A stretch of 64,000 bases of DNA from ELB16-189 sp018266435 (GTDB lineage Bacteria > Bacteroidota > Bacteroidia > Cytophagales > Cyclobacteriaceae): the NCBI GenBank assembly GCA_030123525.1, contig CP126125.1, forward strand, positions 1,674,001-1,738,000, read 5' to 3'. The notes beneath the pieces are model-generated. The model was not told the DNA's origin. It saw nothing but the letters and a program-made list of their open reading frames with translations, and did no database searches. The position numbers and the translations under genes are program-made. Shown one piece after another: positions 16,287 to 25,731 of the stretch. Within the stretch, counting starts at the first letter, position 1. The number at the start of each line of letters is the position of its first letter.

Positions 16287-16730
16287 TTACGAACGGATCC
16301 TTCTAAAGAACGCATTAATTAATTCTTTGGAAGGGTCTTTTTTTATGCCCTTGACAATTTCAGTTTTAGGATGGAGCAAGGGAGTTTTTGCCAGCGAGAA
16401 GCCGCGCTGTATATCATCGGCACCGTACACCAGTCTTTTAAGTTGCACCCAGTGCAAAGCGCCCGCACACATCACACAGGGCTCGAGTGTAACGTACAAT
16501 TCACATTCATCCAAGTATTTTGAACCAAGTTTATGAGCAGCCGCGGTTATGGCCAGCATTTCGGCATGTGCCGTGGCATCGGTCAATTGCTCAGTTTGGT
16601 TATGTGCCCGGGCAATGATTTTATTTTGACAAACCACTACGGCCCCCACCGGCACCTCACCGTTATCAAACGCTTTTTGTGCTTCTTTTAAGGCTTCTGT
16701 CATGAAATAATCAGGAGAGGAAAAATCCAT
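16287..16730 (-). CDS. tadA: tRNA-specific adenosine deaminase
   Basis: 147 residues, the usual TadA size. The zinc site is complete: HAE at residues 55-57 and PCVMC with C85 and C88. The motif AHAEMLAI and the segment GALHWVQLKRLVYGADD are typical of the tRNA A34 deaminase, which converts the wobble adenosine of tRNA-Arg(ACG) to inosine in the cytoplasm. General guanine or cytosine deaminases share the zinc site, so the RNA substrate is inferred from overall similarity. It is convergent with the small basic gene; 11 bases separate their stops. Confidence 0.88.
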   Translation of the reverse strand: MDFSSPDYFMTEALKEAQKAFDNGEVPVGAVVVCQNKIIARAHNQTEQLTDATAHAEMLAITAAAHKLGSKYLDECELYVTLEPCVMCAGALHWVQLKRLVYGADDIQRGFSLAKTPLLHPKTEIVKGIKKDPSKELINAFFRRIRS

Positions 16731-16819
16731 GATTCATTTTTGATTGGTGGATTAAATGTACGACTGACGATTTGTATTTATGGTTTGGGAAATAAAAAAA
16801 TGGAATTGTAGATCAGTGG

Positions 16820-17731
16820 TCAATTTTTCCCCATTAAATATTTTTTTGGTGTTACACCAAATTTTTTTTTGAATGCAGCAATAAAGTGGCTCGGATTGTT
16901 GTAGCCTATCTCATACGCTACTTCAGCCACTTGGTATTTATGTGTGTCGAGCAGCGCACGTGCCTGATCCAATTTGTGGTCTAGCAAATACCCGTACACA
17001 CTGTTGCCATAAATTTCCTTAAACCCGGCCTTTAGCTGATACTCGTTAAGGCCGGCAAATTTTGAAAGTTCTTTTAAGCCCGGAGGTGTGTGTGCATTTT
17101 TTAACAAGTGTTCTTTGGCGTGTTTGATTTTGCGCACAGTTTCTTCATTGTTGAGAAACGGGCAGTTTTCTGTATCGGGCTTTTTATCGGAGAAATACAA
17201 ACTTAAAATTTCATACGCCTTGCCATGAAAAAATAATCTCCGGGTGTTCTCATCCAAATTGACCGAGAAAAGTTGATTGAGCACCACATAAAGTGCAGCA
17301 GGGATTTGCCGCTCATCATATAGTTTAGTTTTTGCATTCTCAGGCTTTAGAAAGGGTATAGAATCATGTGTGAAAAGTTTGTGCAGTTCAGTCAGTGAAA
17401 CCGATAACTCAACCATTCGTGTGCCGCTTGACAAACTGATTTCGAATGGAAGGTTTTTTTCGGGGTTGTAGAAAAAATAATTGTGTTTACTTTCAATTTC
17501 TCGCGCATAATGCGGGCTGAATTGAAACCGCGCTTTCCCCGCCAGACAAAAATAAAAATGTACCAATCCTTGTGTTACCAAGCCTTCGAGGGTCTGAGTT
17601 TCTGCCTCGTTATTTTCAATGCAAAAAAGTGATAAATCGCCTTGGTCAAACAATACATTAAAATTCCGTTTATGGGTATTTTCTTTTTTATGATGATTTC
17701 CATTTGTCAATAGATTCATATAAAATAACAT
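16820..17731 (-). CDS. AraC-family transcriptional regulator, PchR-like
   Basis: 303 residues. The C-terminal 100 form the two helix-turn-helix units of AraC/XylS proteins: LKELSKFAGLNEYQLKAGFKEIYG and VAEVAYEIGYNNPSHFIAAFKKKFG (each read in parts), then VTPKKYL. The N-terminal sensor half resembles that of PchR-type regulators, which respond to siderophores or heme and control TonB-dependent receptors. It is divergent from a heme-receptor operon whose first gene starts 134 bases away, so it probably regulates that operon. The start could be the ATG at 17731 or 17719. Confidence 0.85.
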   Translation of the reverse strand: MLFYMNLLTNGNHHKKENTHKRNFNVLFDQGDLSLFCIENNEAETQTLEGLVTQGLVHFYFCLAGKARFQFSPHYAREIESKHNYFFYNPEKNLPFEISLSSGTRMVELSVSLTELHKLFTHDSIPFLKPENAKTKLYDERQIPAALYVVLNQLFSVNLDENTRRLFFHGKAYEILSLYFSDKKPDTENCPFLNNEETVRKIKHAKEHLLKNAHTPPGLKELSKFAGLNEYQLKAGFKEIYGNSVYGYLLDHKLDQARALLDTHKYQVAEVAYEIGYNNPSHFIAAFKKKFGVTPKKYLMGKN

Positions 17732-17796
17732 TAATTTTTAATAATTCACCCTGATTTCACCTAAAGCAGTACAAAAATAACCAATTGTGCTATTCA

Positions 17797-17825
17797 TTTG
17801 AATTTTGGTACTAATTATACTTTTA
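17797..17825 (+). promoter_or_regulatory. Possible promoter of the heme receptor operon
   Basis: TTTG at 17797-17800 and TACTTTTA at 17818-17825 are spaced by 17 bases, slightly shorter than the usual 19. It lies between the divergent AraC regulator and the receptor gene. The suboptimal spacing and weak -7 box would fit an activator-dependent promoter. Confidence 0.35.
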
Positions 17826-17865
17826 CAGGTATTTTTTAAAATGAGCACACCCGATTTTTGCCGCG

Positions 17866-20016
17866 GTGAAAAAAGTCAGTATCCTCATTTTTATTCTTGG
17901 GTTAACAAGGCTGTGGGCTCAAGATTCGCTTCAAACAAAAAAACTTGAGGAAGTTGTTGTAACCGCTACCCGCAACGATCACCCCGTGGCATCTTTGCCC
18001 ATGCCGGTTTCAATAGTGAGCAAATCTCAGATACAAACGATGGGTTCGCTCAGGCTCAACAATGTATTGACCGAACAAACGGGGTTGGTAATTGTACCCC
18101 AGGTAAATGGGGTGGGAAACGGTCTGCAAATGCAGGGTTTTGATCCTGACTATACACTTATATTAGTGGATGGCGAACCTTTGATCGGGCGTTTTACCGG
18201 TTCGCTGGATCTCAGCCGCATAACAGTAGGAAACATCAAGCAAATCGAAATTGTGAAAGGCCCCTCATCCAGTTTGTATGGATCAGATGCCTTGGCCGGT
18301 GTGGTAAATATTATAACCGATGGAGCAGCCGCACGAGGAGGCACTTTTTCGGCCCGCTATGGAACATTCAACACTACCAACTTTAATGCTGACATGGGCA
18401 CAAAAGAAAAAAAATGGTCTTCTTTTGTCTCGTTCAATCGGTACGGTACGGATGGGTATTCCATGGGCGCAAGCACTAACAAAATAGTTTCGCCCTTTAC
18501 CAACAATACCCTGAGTGGTAAATTTTCAGCTAAGCTTTCTCCCAGTACCCTGTTAAAATTCTCCGGCCGTTGGTTTGAAGAAAACCAGCAACAAAATTTT
18601 TTGGTAAATGCCGGAGTGAACCAGATGCTGCGCACCATCGGACAGGGCAAAATCAAGGACTGGAACATGATTGGTACGTTGGTTCAGCGTGTATCCAGCC
18701 GGCTGAAAGCCACAGCACGGTTTTACTCCACGCGCTACTCGACTCAGACCAGCCTCAACATTCAACCGGCTGATACACTTTATTACCACGATGATTTTGC
18801 ACAAGGATTTACACGGCCCGAGTTAGTTGTTGAATATTTTGCCAATTCAAAAAATATCTTTACCGCAGGAGCCGGAGCTGTTTTTGAAAGTGTACAAACT
18901 TCGCGTTACGGTGATGAAAGCCCACGCCATCAACAAACAGACTATTCGTTTTTGCAGCATGAATGGTTACCGCAGGAAAAATTTCATTTAATCACCGGAG
19001 CACGATGGGACAGAAACTCCATTTACGGATCTCAACTCAGCCCTAAGATTTCTGCCCTTTGGCAGGTGAATGAAGCGGTATCATTGAAGGCATCGTATGG
19101 GTTGGGCTTTAAGGCCCCTGACTTCAGACAGTTGTATTTGAATTTCAACAACACGGCTGCGGGCGGTTACAGTGTGTTGGGTACAGAGATTGTTGAGCAG
19201 CGCATCAGGCAACTTCAGGCACAAGGCCAAATCGGTTCATTGTTTTATAACCTGGATCAACTCGGAAAACTGGAAGCCGAGCGATCGCGAGCACTAAATG
19301 TTGGCGGCAAGGTGCTTCTCAATAAAAAATGGTGGGCGGATGTTAATATTTTTCGCAACGATATTGATAACCTGATTGAAACGCAGATTGTGGCCAACAC
19401 TGTGGCCAGCCAGAATATTTACAGTTACCGCAACCTGAAGCGTGTGTTTACACAGGGTCTGGAACTTAATGTAACCTATGCTGTAACCCGATATGTGTCA
19501 GCTCAGGCGGGGTATCAATTGCTTTATGCCAAAGACAAAGATGTGATGGCCAATATTGAAAGCGGTGGCGTATACAGCTACTACCGAGATCCGGTTACGT
19601 TAGAAACCAAGCGGCTTACCATTTCTGAATATTTTGGGTTGAGCAACCGCTCACGCCATACAGGCAATTTCAAATTGTTTTACAAAAACCCAAACAGCGG
19701 ATGGGAAGCAAGTCTGCGCACCATATATCGGGGAAAGTACGGAGCCGGAAGTTTGCAGGGCAATGTGCAGGGAATTAGCATACCACCTTCTGATCGCAAC
19801 AACAACGGCATCTTGGATGTGTACGACAATTTTGTAAAAGGTTATTTACTATTCAATTTTTCTGTAGCAAAAACCTTCAAAGATAAGTTTCGGGTACAGG
19901 CAGGTGTAGATAATCTATTGAACTACACTGACCCGATGTATATACCCAATCTTCCGGGCCGGCAATTGTACTTAAGCCTGGCCTACTCATTCCGTGCTAT
20001 ACCACATGAACGTTAG
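17866..20016 (+). CDS. TonB-dependent heme receptor, HmuR-like
   Basis: 716 residues from a GTG start; the nearest upstream ATG (17841) is out of frame. A signal peptide ends near WAQ (residue 19). The plug domain begins with KLEEVVVTATRND and carries the usual IEIVKGPSSSLYGSDALAGVVNIIT block (read in parts); the beta-barrel ends in a terminal SF-type strand. The late segment DRNNNGILDVYDNF looks like a calcium-binding loop. The next gene encodes a HmuY-type protein, and a PchR-like regulator is divergent, so heme is the most likely ligand. The receptor itself does not prove this. It acts in the outer membrane with TonB-ExbBD from elsewhere. Confidence 0.88.
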   Translation: MKKVSILIFILGLTRLWAQDSLQTKKLEEVVVTATRNDHPVASLPMPVSIVSKSQIQTMGSLRLNNVLTEQTGLVIVPQVNGVGNGLQMQGFDPDYTLILVDGEPLIGRFTGSLDLSRITVGNIKQIEIVKGPSSSLYGSDALAGVVNIITDGAAARGGTFSARYGTFNTTNFNADMGTKEKKWSSFVSFNRYGTDGYSMGASTNKIVSPFTNNTLSGKFSAKLSPSTLLKFSGRWFEENQQQNFLVNAGVNQMLRTIGQGKIKDWNMIGTLVQRVSSRLKATARFYSTRYSTQTSLNIQPADTLYYHDDFAQGFTRPELVVEYFANSKNIFTAGAGAVFESVQTSRYGDESPRHQQTDYSFLQHEWLPQEKFHLITGARWDRNSIYGSQLSPKISALWQVNEAVSLKASYGLGFKAPDFRQLYLNFNNTAAGGYSVLGTEIVEQRIRQLQAQGQIGSLFYNLDQLGKLEAERSRALNVGGKVLLNKKWWADVNIFRNDIDNLIETQIVANTVASQNIYSYRNLKRVFTQGLELNVTYAVTRYVSAQAGYQLLYAKDKDVMANIESGGVYSYYRDPVTLETKRLTISEYFGLSNRSRHTGNFKLFYKNPNSGWEASLRTIYRGKYGAGSLQGNVQGISIPPSDRNNNGILDVYDNFVKGYLLFNFSVAKTFKDKFRVQAGVDNLLNYTDPMYIPNLPGRQLYLSLAYSFRAIPHER

Positions 20017-20044
20017 TCAATTCAACTTTTAAATAAATCCATCC

Positions 20045-20686
20045 ATGAAAAATCGATTCATCATTCTTTCGCTTTCTGCAGGAGTAATTCTGTTCAGTGC
20101 CTGTCAAAAAAATGACTCTGTTGCACCCGCTTTAAATGCCGTTACCTATACTAATCTGCCGGCCGATCCGCCTTCAGGTGGGTACAACCCCACCAATGGT
20201 CAGGCCATAGGGGTCACTAATAAATTTACTTTCTTCAGTTTTGCTACCGGGGCAATTGTGGCTAACACAGACAGCGCAACAACTAAATGGGATCTGGGTT
20301 TTAGAGGCACAACCATTATTGTGAATGGAGGAACCAGTGGCCCGGGTAATGCGGCAGCACAAGTGGTAACGGGTATTTTTGAAAACCTGACCACGGCACC
20401 CAATTCAGGATTTGGTCAAGACAATAGCAGGTCGGCCTCAGCGCCTTATGCTATTCCGACAGGGTCTGGCAACGGGTGGTATAATTATGACCCGGCATCG
20501 AACCTCATTACACCTATTGCCGGCCGGGTAATTATGGTGAAGACAAGCGGAGGAGAATATGCGAAAATGGAGATACTCAGTTATTACAAAAACACTGTTA
20601 TGCCCACCACGCCCACACTCACACCCAACGACCGATATTATACATTCAGGTATGTTTATCAGCCCAGTGGTACCAAACTGCAATAA
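20045..20686 (+). CDS. HmuY-type heme-binding lipoprotein
   Basis: 213 residues. The signal peptide ends in a lipobox (VILFSAC, Cys at residue 20), so the protein should be lipid-anchored, probably on the cell surface. HmuY family marks are TTKWDLGFRGTTIIVNGG, the IMVKTSGGEYAKMEILSYYK block (read in parts) and the closing RYYTFRYVYQPSG. HmuY proteins take heme from host or environmental proteins and hand it to the receptor. The gene starts 28 bases after the receptor stop and is followed by a strong terminator, so the two form one operon. The two axial heme ligands cannot be assigned with certainty from sequence alone. Confidence 0.85.
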   Translation: MKNRFIILSLSAGVILFSACQKNDSVAPALNAVTYTNLPADPPSGGYNPTNGQAIGVTNKFTFFSFATGAIVANTDSATTKWDLGFRGTTIIVNGGTSGPGNAAAQVVTGIFENLTTAPNSGFGQDNSRSASAPYAIPTGSGNGWYNYDPASNLITPIAGRVIMVKTSGGEYAKMEILSYYKNTVMPTTPTLTPNDRYYTFRYVYQPSGTKLQ

Positions 20687-20708
20687 GCAACACCGGATAT
20701 AGCGTTTG

Positions 20709-20738
20709 AAAAAACCTTGTGGAGACACAAGGTTTTTT
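20709..20738 (+). terminator. Rho-independent terminator after hmuY-like gene
   Basis: A perfect 13-bp stem (20709-20721 with 20726-20738) closes a GAGA tetraloop and ends in a run of eight T. It ends the heme operon and rules out the GTG at 20719 as start of the next gene. Confidence 0.92.
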
Positions 20739-20751
20739 TTATTTTTCTACC

Positions 20752-21852
20752 ATGAATGAGCGCGTTCTTTCACTTGATGTCCTTCGAGGCATGACAGTTT
20801 GTTTGATGATCATTGTCAATACTCCCGGAAACAGCGCTACTACTTTTGCTCCTCTGCTGCATGCGCACTGGCATGGATTTACACCCACAGATTGGGTATT
20901 TCCCACCTTTATGTTTGTGGTGGGCAATGCCATGAGTTTTAGTCTGACAAAACATGAATCGAAGGGGGAGAGAGTTTTTCTTAAAAAAATATTCAAACGA
21001 TTTGCCTTAATTTTTTTGTTGGGATTTTTAATGTACTGGTTCCCTTTTTTTCACGAAGAGAACGGGGTGTGGGTGTTTAATCCGCTCAGTCAAACCCGGG
21101 TATTGGGCGTGTTGCAGCGCATTGCATTAGGCTACTTGTTGGCGTCACTAATTCTGCATTACTGGAAAGAAAAAGGTGCGGTAGTATTTAGTGTGGTTGC
21201 TTTGTTGGGATATTGGTTTTTGCTTTATGCGTTTGGAGATTACACGCTCACCGGCAATGCTGTACTGAAATTAGATCTGGCTTTGCTGGGAGAGAATCAT
21301 TTGTATCACGGAGAAGGCCTTGCGTTTGATCCGGAAGGATTACTCAGCACCTTACCTGCCATTGTGAATGTAATTGCAGGATATTTGGCCGGTAGGTTTA
21401 TTTTGAAAAAGGGCAACTCGTACGAAACCATTGCTAAACTCATGATAGCCGGTGTAGTTTTATTGTTTGTGGCATGGTGCTGGAATATGATTTTTCCCAT
21501 CAACAAAAAATTGTGGACCAGTTCATTTGTGATTCACACCGTAGGGCTGGATTTATTGATATTACCGTTACTCATTTTTACAATTGATATTAAACATTAC
21601 AAAAGCTGGACCTATTTTTTTGAAGTCTTCGGAAAAAATACCCTGTTCATTTATTTACTTTCAGAGATTGGTATTGTCTTTTTCTGGATGATAAACGTGG
21701 GCGACCAGACCTTGTACAGTTGGTTGTACCAACACGTGTTTCAAATAACAGGTGATTACACGGGCTCGTTGTTGTTTGCTATGGGCTGGATGCTTACCTG
21801 CTGGAGTGCGGGGTGGTGGATGGACAAAAAGAAAATTTATGTCAAGGTTTAA
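20752..21852 (+). CDS. NagX-like multi-pass membrane acyltransferase (DUF5009)
   Basis: 366 residues from the ATG at 20752 (MNERVLSLDVLRGM); the longer frame begins inside a terminator. About ten hydrophobic helices follow. The N-terminal RVLSLDVLRGMTVCLMIIVN and HWHGFTPTDWVFPTFMFVVG (each within 20 residues) mark the heparan-alpha-glucosaminide N-acetyltransferase / NagX family, with the conserved His in the first loop. Members either acetylate amino sugars across the membrane or are proposed N-acetylglucosamine transporters. Neither role is shown here. It is followed after 14 bases by an SMP-30 lipoprotein gene, so the two are likely cotranscribed. Confidence 0.85.
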   Translation: MNERVLSLDVLRGMTVCLMIIVNTPGNSATTFAPLLHAHWHGFTPTDWVFPTFMFVVGNAMSFSLTKHESKGERVFLKKIFKRFALIFLLGFLMYWFPFFHEENGVWVFNPLSQTRVLGVLQRIALGYLLASLILHYWKEKGAVVFSVVALLGYWFLLYAFGDYTLTGNAVLKLDLALLGENHLYHGEGLAFDPEGLLSTLPAIVNVIAGYLAGRFILKKGNSYETIAKLMIAGVVLLFVAWCWNMIFPINKKLWTSSFVIHTVGLDLLILPLLIFTIDIKHYKSWTYFFEVFGKNTLFIYLLSEIGIVFFWMINVGDQTLYSWLYQHVFQITGDYTGSLLFAMGWMLTCWSAGWWMDKKKIYVKV

Positions 21853-21866
21853 ATGGAACGGCAGTT

Positions 21867-22853
21867 ATGAAATACCTTATCCCAGTCTTTATTATTGTAG
21901 CGGCCTGTTCACTAAAAAAAGAAAAACAGACCATCGGTTCAGTTGAAAAATTTGCCCCGGCTCTGGATGAAATAATTTCATTGGATAGTAAAGCCGAAAT
22001 TATTGGCGAAGGATACGATTGGAGCGAAGGCCCCGTATGGGTAGCAAGCGAAAACATGCTGTTGTTTTCAGATGTTCCTAAAAATATCATTTACAAATGG
22101 ACTGAAGAAAGAGGTGTAGAGCCGTTTCTTTCTCCTTCAGGATATACCGGCATAGTTCCACGCGGAGGCGAGCCCGGCTCAAACGGACTGGCCATAGATA
22201 ATGAAGGACAACTGGTGCTTTGTCAGCATGGCGACCGAAGAGTGGCCCGCCTGACTTCATCACTTAAAAACCCAGCACCTCAGTTCAAAACGATAGCCGA
22301 TGCTTATCAAGGAAAAAAACTAAACAGCCCCAACGATTTGATATTTGATAAAATGGGAAACCTGTATTTCACTGATCCTCCCTACGGCTTACTAAAAAAC
22401 GCAAATGACTCATCCAAAGAAATTCCTTTTCAGGGAGTGTATAAAGTGAAGCCGGACGGAAAAGTAATCCTGCTCGTAGATTCTCTGACACGTCCTAACG
22501 GAATTGCCATAAGTCCTGATCAAAAAACTTTATATGTGGCCAACTCCGATCAGCCCATTGCAAAATGGTACTCGTTTCAACTCAGCAATGATTCGCTTCG
22601 CAAGGGAAGGATTTTCTATTCAACTGAATATGCAGAAGGAGAAAAAGGGGCACCCGATGGGTTGAAAGTAGGTGCCTCAGGAAATATTTTTGCAACTGGC
22701 CCCGGAGGAATATGGATTTTTAGTTCCGAAGGAAAAGCACTTGGGCGTATCCGGCTGCCCGAAGCAGCCTCTAACTGCGCCTTATCAGCCGATGAGAAAA
22801 TATTGTATGTCACGAGCAAAATGAATTTGCTGAGGATCAGGTTAAAAAAATAA
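21867..22853 (+). CDS. SMP-30/gluconolactonase-like lipoprotein
   Basis: 328 residues from the ATG at 21867, which gives a clean lipoprotein signal (MKYLIPVFIIVAAC, Cys at 14). The rest is a six-bladed SMP-30 propeller: DWSEGPVWV supplies the metal-binding Glu, NSPNDLIFDKMGNLYFTDPP the Asn/Asp pair and LTRPNGIAISPDQ the second Asn. These enzymes hydrolyse sugar lactones such as gluconolactone with a divalent metal, here in the periplasm. The exact lactone is unknown. Neighbouring NagX-like and TIM-barrel genes hint at sugar breakdown. Confidence 0.85.
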   Translation: MKYLIPVFIIVAACSLKKEKQTIGSVEKFAPALDEIISLDSKAEIIGEGYDWSEGPVWVASENMLLFSDVPKNIIYKWTEERGVEPFLSPSGYTGIVPRGGEPGSNGLAIDNEGQLVLCQHGDRRVARLTSSLKNPAPQFKTIADAYQGKKLNSPNDLIFDKMGNLYFTDPPYGLLKNANDSSKEIPFQGVYKVKPDGKVILLVDSLTRPNGIAISPDQKTLYVANSDQPIAKWYSFQLSNDSLRKGRIFYSTEYAEGEKGAPDGLKVGASGNIFATGPGGIWIFSSEGKALGRIRLPEAASNCALSADEKILYVTSKMNLLRIRLKK

Positions 22854-22947
22854 CTTCAGGGTGGGCATGTGTTTATCTACTTATGCTGGTTTTGGCAAAA
22901 CAAAAAAATTATATTTCGATATTCTTGCATTCATAAAAAATTAACAA

Positions 22948-24762
22948 ATGAAAACAACCCTACCCATTCTCTTTCTTTTTATAGCGGCCACCTCTTTCGC
23001 CCAAAAAAAAACAACTTCTGACACACGCCTGGCGGGTATAGATGAAAAACTTCAAGCCGTGCTGACCGATTGGCACGTGGCCGGCTTCGCAGTAGCCGTG
23101 GTTGAGAAAGATAAAATTGTATATGCCAAAGGCTTCGGCTACCGCGACTACGAAAATAAAAAACCGGCAACACCCAATACACTCTTTGCTATTGGTAGTT
23201 GCACCAAAGCATTCACTGCCGGGCTGCTCGGCATGTTGCGCAACGATAATAAGATTTCATTTGATGAAAGGCCGTCCACGTATGTGCCCGAACTGAAATT
23301 TTTCAATGATGAAATGAACTCGGTCATCACCGTAAAAGATTTGATGCGCCACAGCACTGGCTTGCCACGCCATGACCTGAGTTGGTATTTTTTCAACACA
23401 CCGTCAAAAGACAGTTTGATCAGAAGGATTCAGTACATGGAACCTTCCGCACACGTGCGCGAGAAGTGGCAATACAACAACTTCATGTTTTTGGCCCAAG
23501 GTGTTATGGCCGAGCGCCTGACCGGCCAAAGCTGGGAAAAGAATATCTCTGAAAGATTTTTCAAGCCGCTGGAGATGAACACCTCCAATGCCTCAATTAC
23601 TGAACTGAAAAAAAGTGGCGAGCCCTCATTGGGCTATGAAGTAAAAAACGATAAAGACATTGTAAAGATGGACTACTACAATATCAGTGGCATGAGCCCG
23701 GCCGGCAGCATCAACAGCAGTGTGAATGAAATGGCTCACTGGCTGAGGACTTGGATACACGGAGGAAAATATAATGGAAAAGAAATTTTACCCGCCTCGT
23801 ATGTAAACGAAGCAATCAGTTCACAAATGATTATTGGAGCGGCTCTTCCTACCAAAGAACACCCCGATGTTCAGTTTGCTAACTACGGATATGGATGGTT
23901 TCTGGCTTCATACAAAGGGCATTACCGTGTGGAGCACGGGGGTAATATCAATGGATTTTCTGCCAGCACGTGCTTTTTTCCTTCCGATAGTTTGGGTGTG
24001 GTAGTGTTGGTTAACCAAGACGGTTCTCCGGTTCCTTCTATTGTGCGCAACATGATAGCCGACCGCATGCTCAAACTTTCGCTTTCTGATTGGAATAAAG
24101 AACTGAAAGACGCAGTGGAAAAAAATAAAAAAGCAGAAAAAGAAACAACAGCAAAAGCCACCTCTTCTATGAAGAAAGGCACCAAGCCATCGCATTTGCC
24201 CGAAGAGTTTGAAGGAAAATACTCACTGGATGGCTACGGCACGTTCTCCATCCGCTCACGGCACGATTCATTGTTTGCCAACATGGGCACCTACACTTAT
24301 TGGCTAAAGCATTTTCATTATGATATTTTTCAACCTTTTGAAGTCGATAAGAAATACAAAGCCGATACTACAGATAAACCCAGCATGAGGTTTAGTTTCA
24401 TCACGGGTCTGAATGGAGAAGTTGAGCGAGTAGCCATTCATGACCTTGAGCCAAGCCTGAAAAAAGCCCTGGAGTTTGTACGCCAGCCGGCATCGAAAGA
24501 AATCAAACCGGAAGAACTAAAAAAATATATCGGAGACTATGAGTTGGCGGCAATAGTGGCCAAAGTCTTTGTGAAGGGCGATAAAACTCTTTTTCTTTTT
24601 GTGCCGGGCCAGCCAGAGTATGAACTGGTTTATTTGGGTAACGATAAGTTTTCGATAAAAGGCTTATCAGGCTATAAAGTAGAATTTGAAAATAACGGAG
24701 GTAAAATATCGGCCTGCTCTTTTGTGCAACCCAATGGAACATACAAGGCAAAACGAAAATAA
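22948..24762 (+). CDS. Serine hydrolase, class C beta-lactamase fold, with DUF3471
   Basis: 604 residues. A signal peptide (to about residue 18, SFAQ) precedes a penicillin-binding-protein-like domain: the nucleophile is S84 in the SxxK motif SCTK, the YxN motif is in WQYNNFMF and the third motif region is VEHGGNINGF. A Lys/Glu/Ala-rich linker (about residues 385-410) leads to a DUF3471 domain and another C-terminal beta-rich segment. Such proteins are esterases, D-amino-acid peptidases or beta-lactamases; the substrate cannot be told. A shift to antibiotic resistance should not be assumed. It starts 94 bases after the SMP-30 gene. Confidence 0.88.
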   Translation: MKTTLPILFLFIAATSFAQKKTTSDTRLAGIDEKLQAVLTDWHVAGFAVAVVEKDKIVYAKGFGYRDYENKKPATPNTLFAIGSCTKAFTAGLLGMLRNDNKISFDERPSTYVPELKFFNDEMNSVITVKDLMRHSTGLPRHDLSWYFFNTPSKDSLIRRIQYMEPSAHVREKWQYNNFMFLAQGVMAERLTGQSWEKNISERFFKPLEMNTSNASITELKKSGEPSLGYEVKNDKDIVKMDYYNISGMSPAGSINSSVNEMAHWLRTWIHGGKYNGKEILPASYVNEAISSQMIIGAALPTKEHPDVQFANYGYGWFLASYKGHYRVEHGGNINGFSASTCFFPSDSLGVVVLVNQDGSPVPSIVRNMIADRMLKLSLSDWNKELKDAVEKNKKAEKETTAKATSSMKKGTKPSHLPEEFEGKYSLDGYGTFSIRSRHDSLFANMGTYTYWLKHFHYDIFQPFEVDKKYKADTTDKPSMRFSFITGLNGEVERVAIHDLEPSLKKALEFVRQPASKEIKPEELKKYIGDYELAAIVAKVFVKGDKTLFLFVPGQPEYELVYLGNDKFSIKGLSGYKVEFENNGGKISACSFVQPNGTYKAKRK

Positions 24763-24774
24763 AATTTTAGAACT

Positions 24775-25731
24775 ATGAACAGGCGCAAATTTATTCAATC
24801 ATCTGTTGTGTTAACATCTTCGGCCATGTTGGCCGGTCAGGATGTGCTGGCTGCCCCGTTGCTAAAAAATATCGGCATCCAGCTTTTTTCGTTGCCAAAA
24901 ATTTTGGAAAAAGATTTTGCAACAGGTATAGCTATGCTTTCGCAAATGGGCTACAAAGAAATTGAAATGTACGGACCATTTCCGTTCAGTGCCCAGGCTG
25001 CCATTGACAGGTGGGCAGCGATTACTCCAAACCTCGGGTTTAGTGGAAGCGGTTATTTTGGTAAGTCTGCTAAAGAAGTTTTGACTATTATAAAAGAGAG
25101 CCACATCAAAGTTCCGTCCATTCACACTGACCTGGAGACACTTCGGCATAAGATGGGGCAATTAGCTGAGGCCGCGCAGGTCCTTGGGTTTACCTATGTC
25201 ACGCTTCCGGCAATCCCGGATGAGGAAAGAAAAACGTTAGATGATTACAAAAAAATTATTGACGACTTTAATCACATTGGCGAAAGCGCGAAAAAAGAGG
25301 GAATTCGTTTTGCCTACCACAACCACGGGTATGGCATGGTGGAGATGCAAGGCCAGGTACCATTGAACCTGATCATAGAAAAAACTGACCCGGAACTGGT
25401 TCACCTGGAAATGGATTTGTACTGGACGGTAGCAGGCGGAGGCGATCCGGTTGCCTACTTGAAAAAATATCCTAACCGATACAAAATGATGCATGTGAAG
25501 AATATGAAAAAACACATACGGTTTTCTGGCGATGGCGGTGATCCTAAGCAATGGATAGAATTGTTCCCTTTTATGACTACGGCCGATGATGGCGTATTGG
25601 ATTTGAAATCCATATTGGAGCAAGCAAAAAAATCAGGTGTAAAACATTTTTTTGTAGAGCAAGACATGGCGAAAAACCCCGAAGTAGAGTTGAAGAAAAG
25701 CATTGATTATTTAAAAAAACTGAATGGTTAA
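24775..25731 (+). CDS. Exported sugar-phosphate isomerase/epimerase-like TIM barrel
   Basis: 318 residues, starting 12 bases after the serine hydrolase stop. The N-terminus is a Tat-like signal (MNRRKFIQSSVV, hydrophobic to about residue 27). The barrel shows IGIQLFSLP, GYKEIEMYGPF, IRFAYHNHGYGM, LEMDLYWTVAGGGDP and MMHVKNM, with the metal-binding Glu, His and Asp of the xylose-isomerase-like family. A C-terminal FFVEQDM block carries the last conserved Glu. It resembles the protein at 14827-15729 in layout. A periplasmic sugar role is likely; the reaction is unknown. Confidence 0.86.
   Translation: MNRRKFIQSSVVLTSSAMLAGQDVLAAPLLKNIGIQLFSLPKILEKDFATGIAMLSQMGYKEIEMYGPFPFSAQAAIDRWAAITPNLGFSGSGYFGKSAKEVLTIIKESHIKVPSIHTDLETLRHKMGQLAEAAQVLGFTYVTLPAIPDEERKTLDDYKKIIDDFNHIGESAKKEGIRFAYHNHGYGMVEMQGQVPLNLIIEKTDPELVHLEMDLYWTVAGGGDPVAYLKKYPNRYKMMHVKNMKKHIRFSGDGGDPKQWIELFPFMTTADDGVLDLKSILEQAKKSGVKHFFVEQDMAKNPEVELKKSIDYLKKLNG

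Noticed and set aside
20719..20751. GTG start for the NagX-like gene
   Set aside because: It lies inside the terminator hairpin of the heme operon, and the family N-terminus begins at the ATG at 20752.
22948..24762. Beta-lactam resistance gene
   Set aside because: The SxxK and YxN motifs are shared by esterases and peptidases, and the DUF3471 domain is not typical of resistance enzymes.
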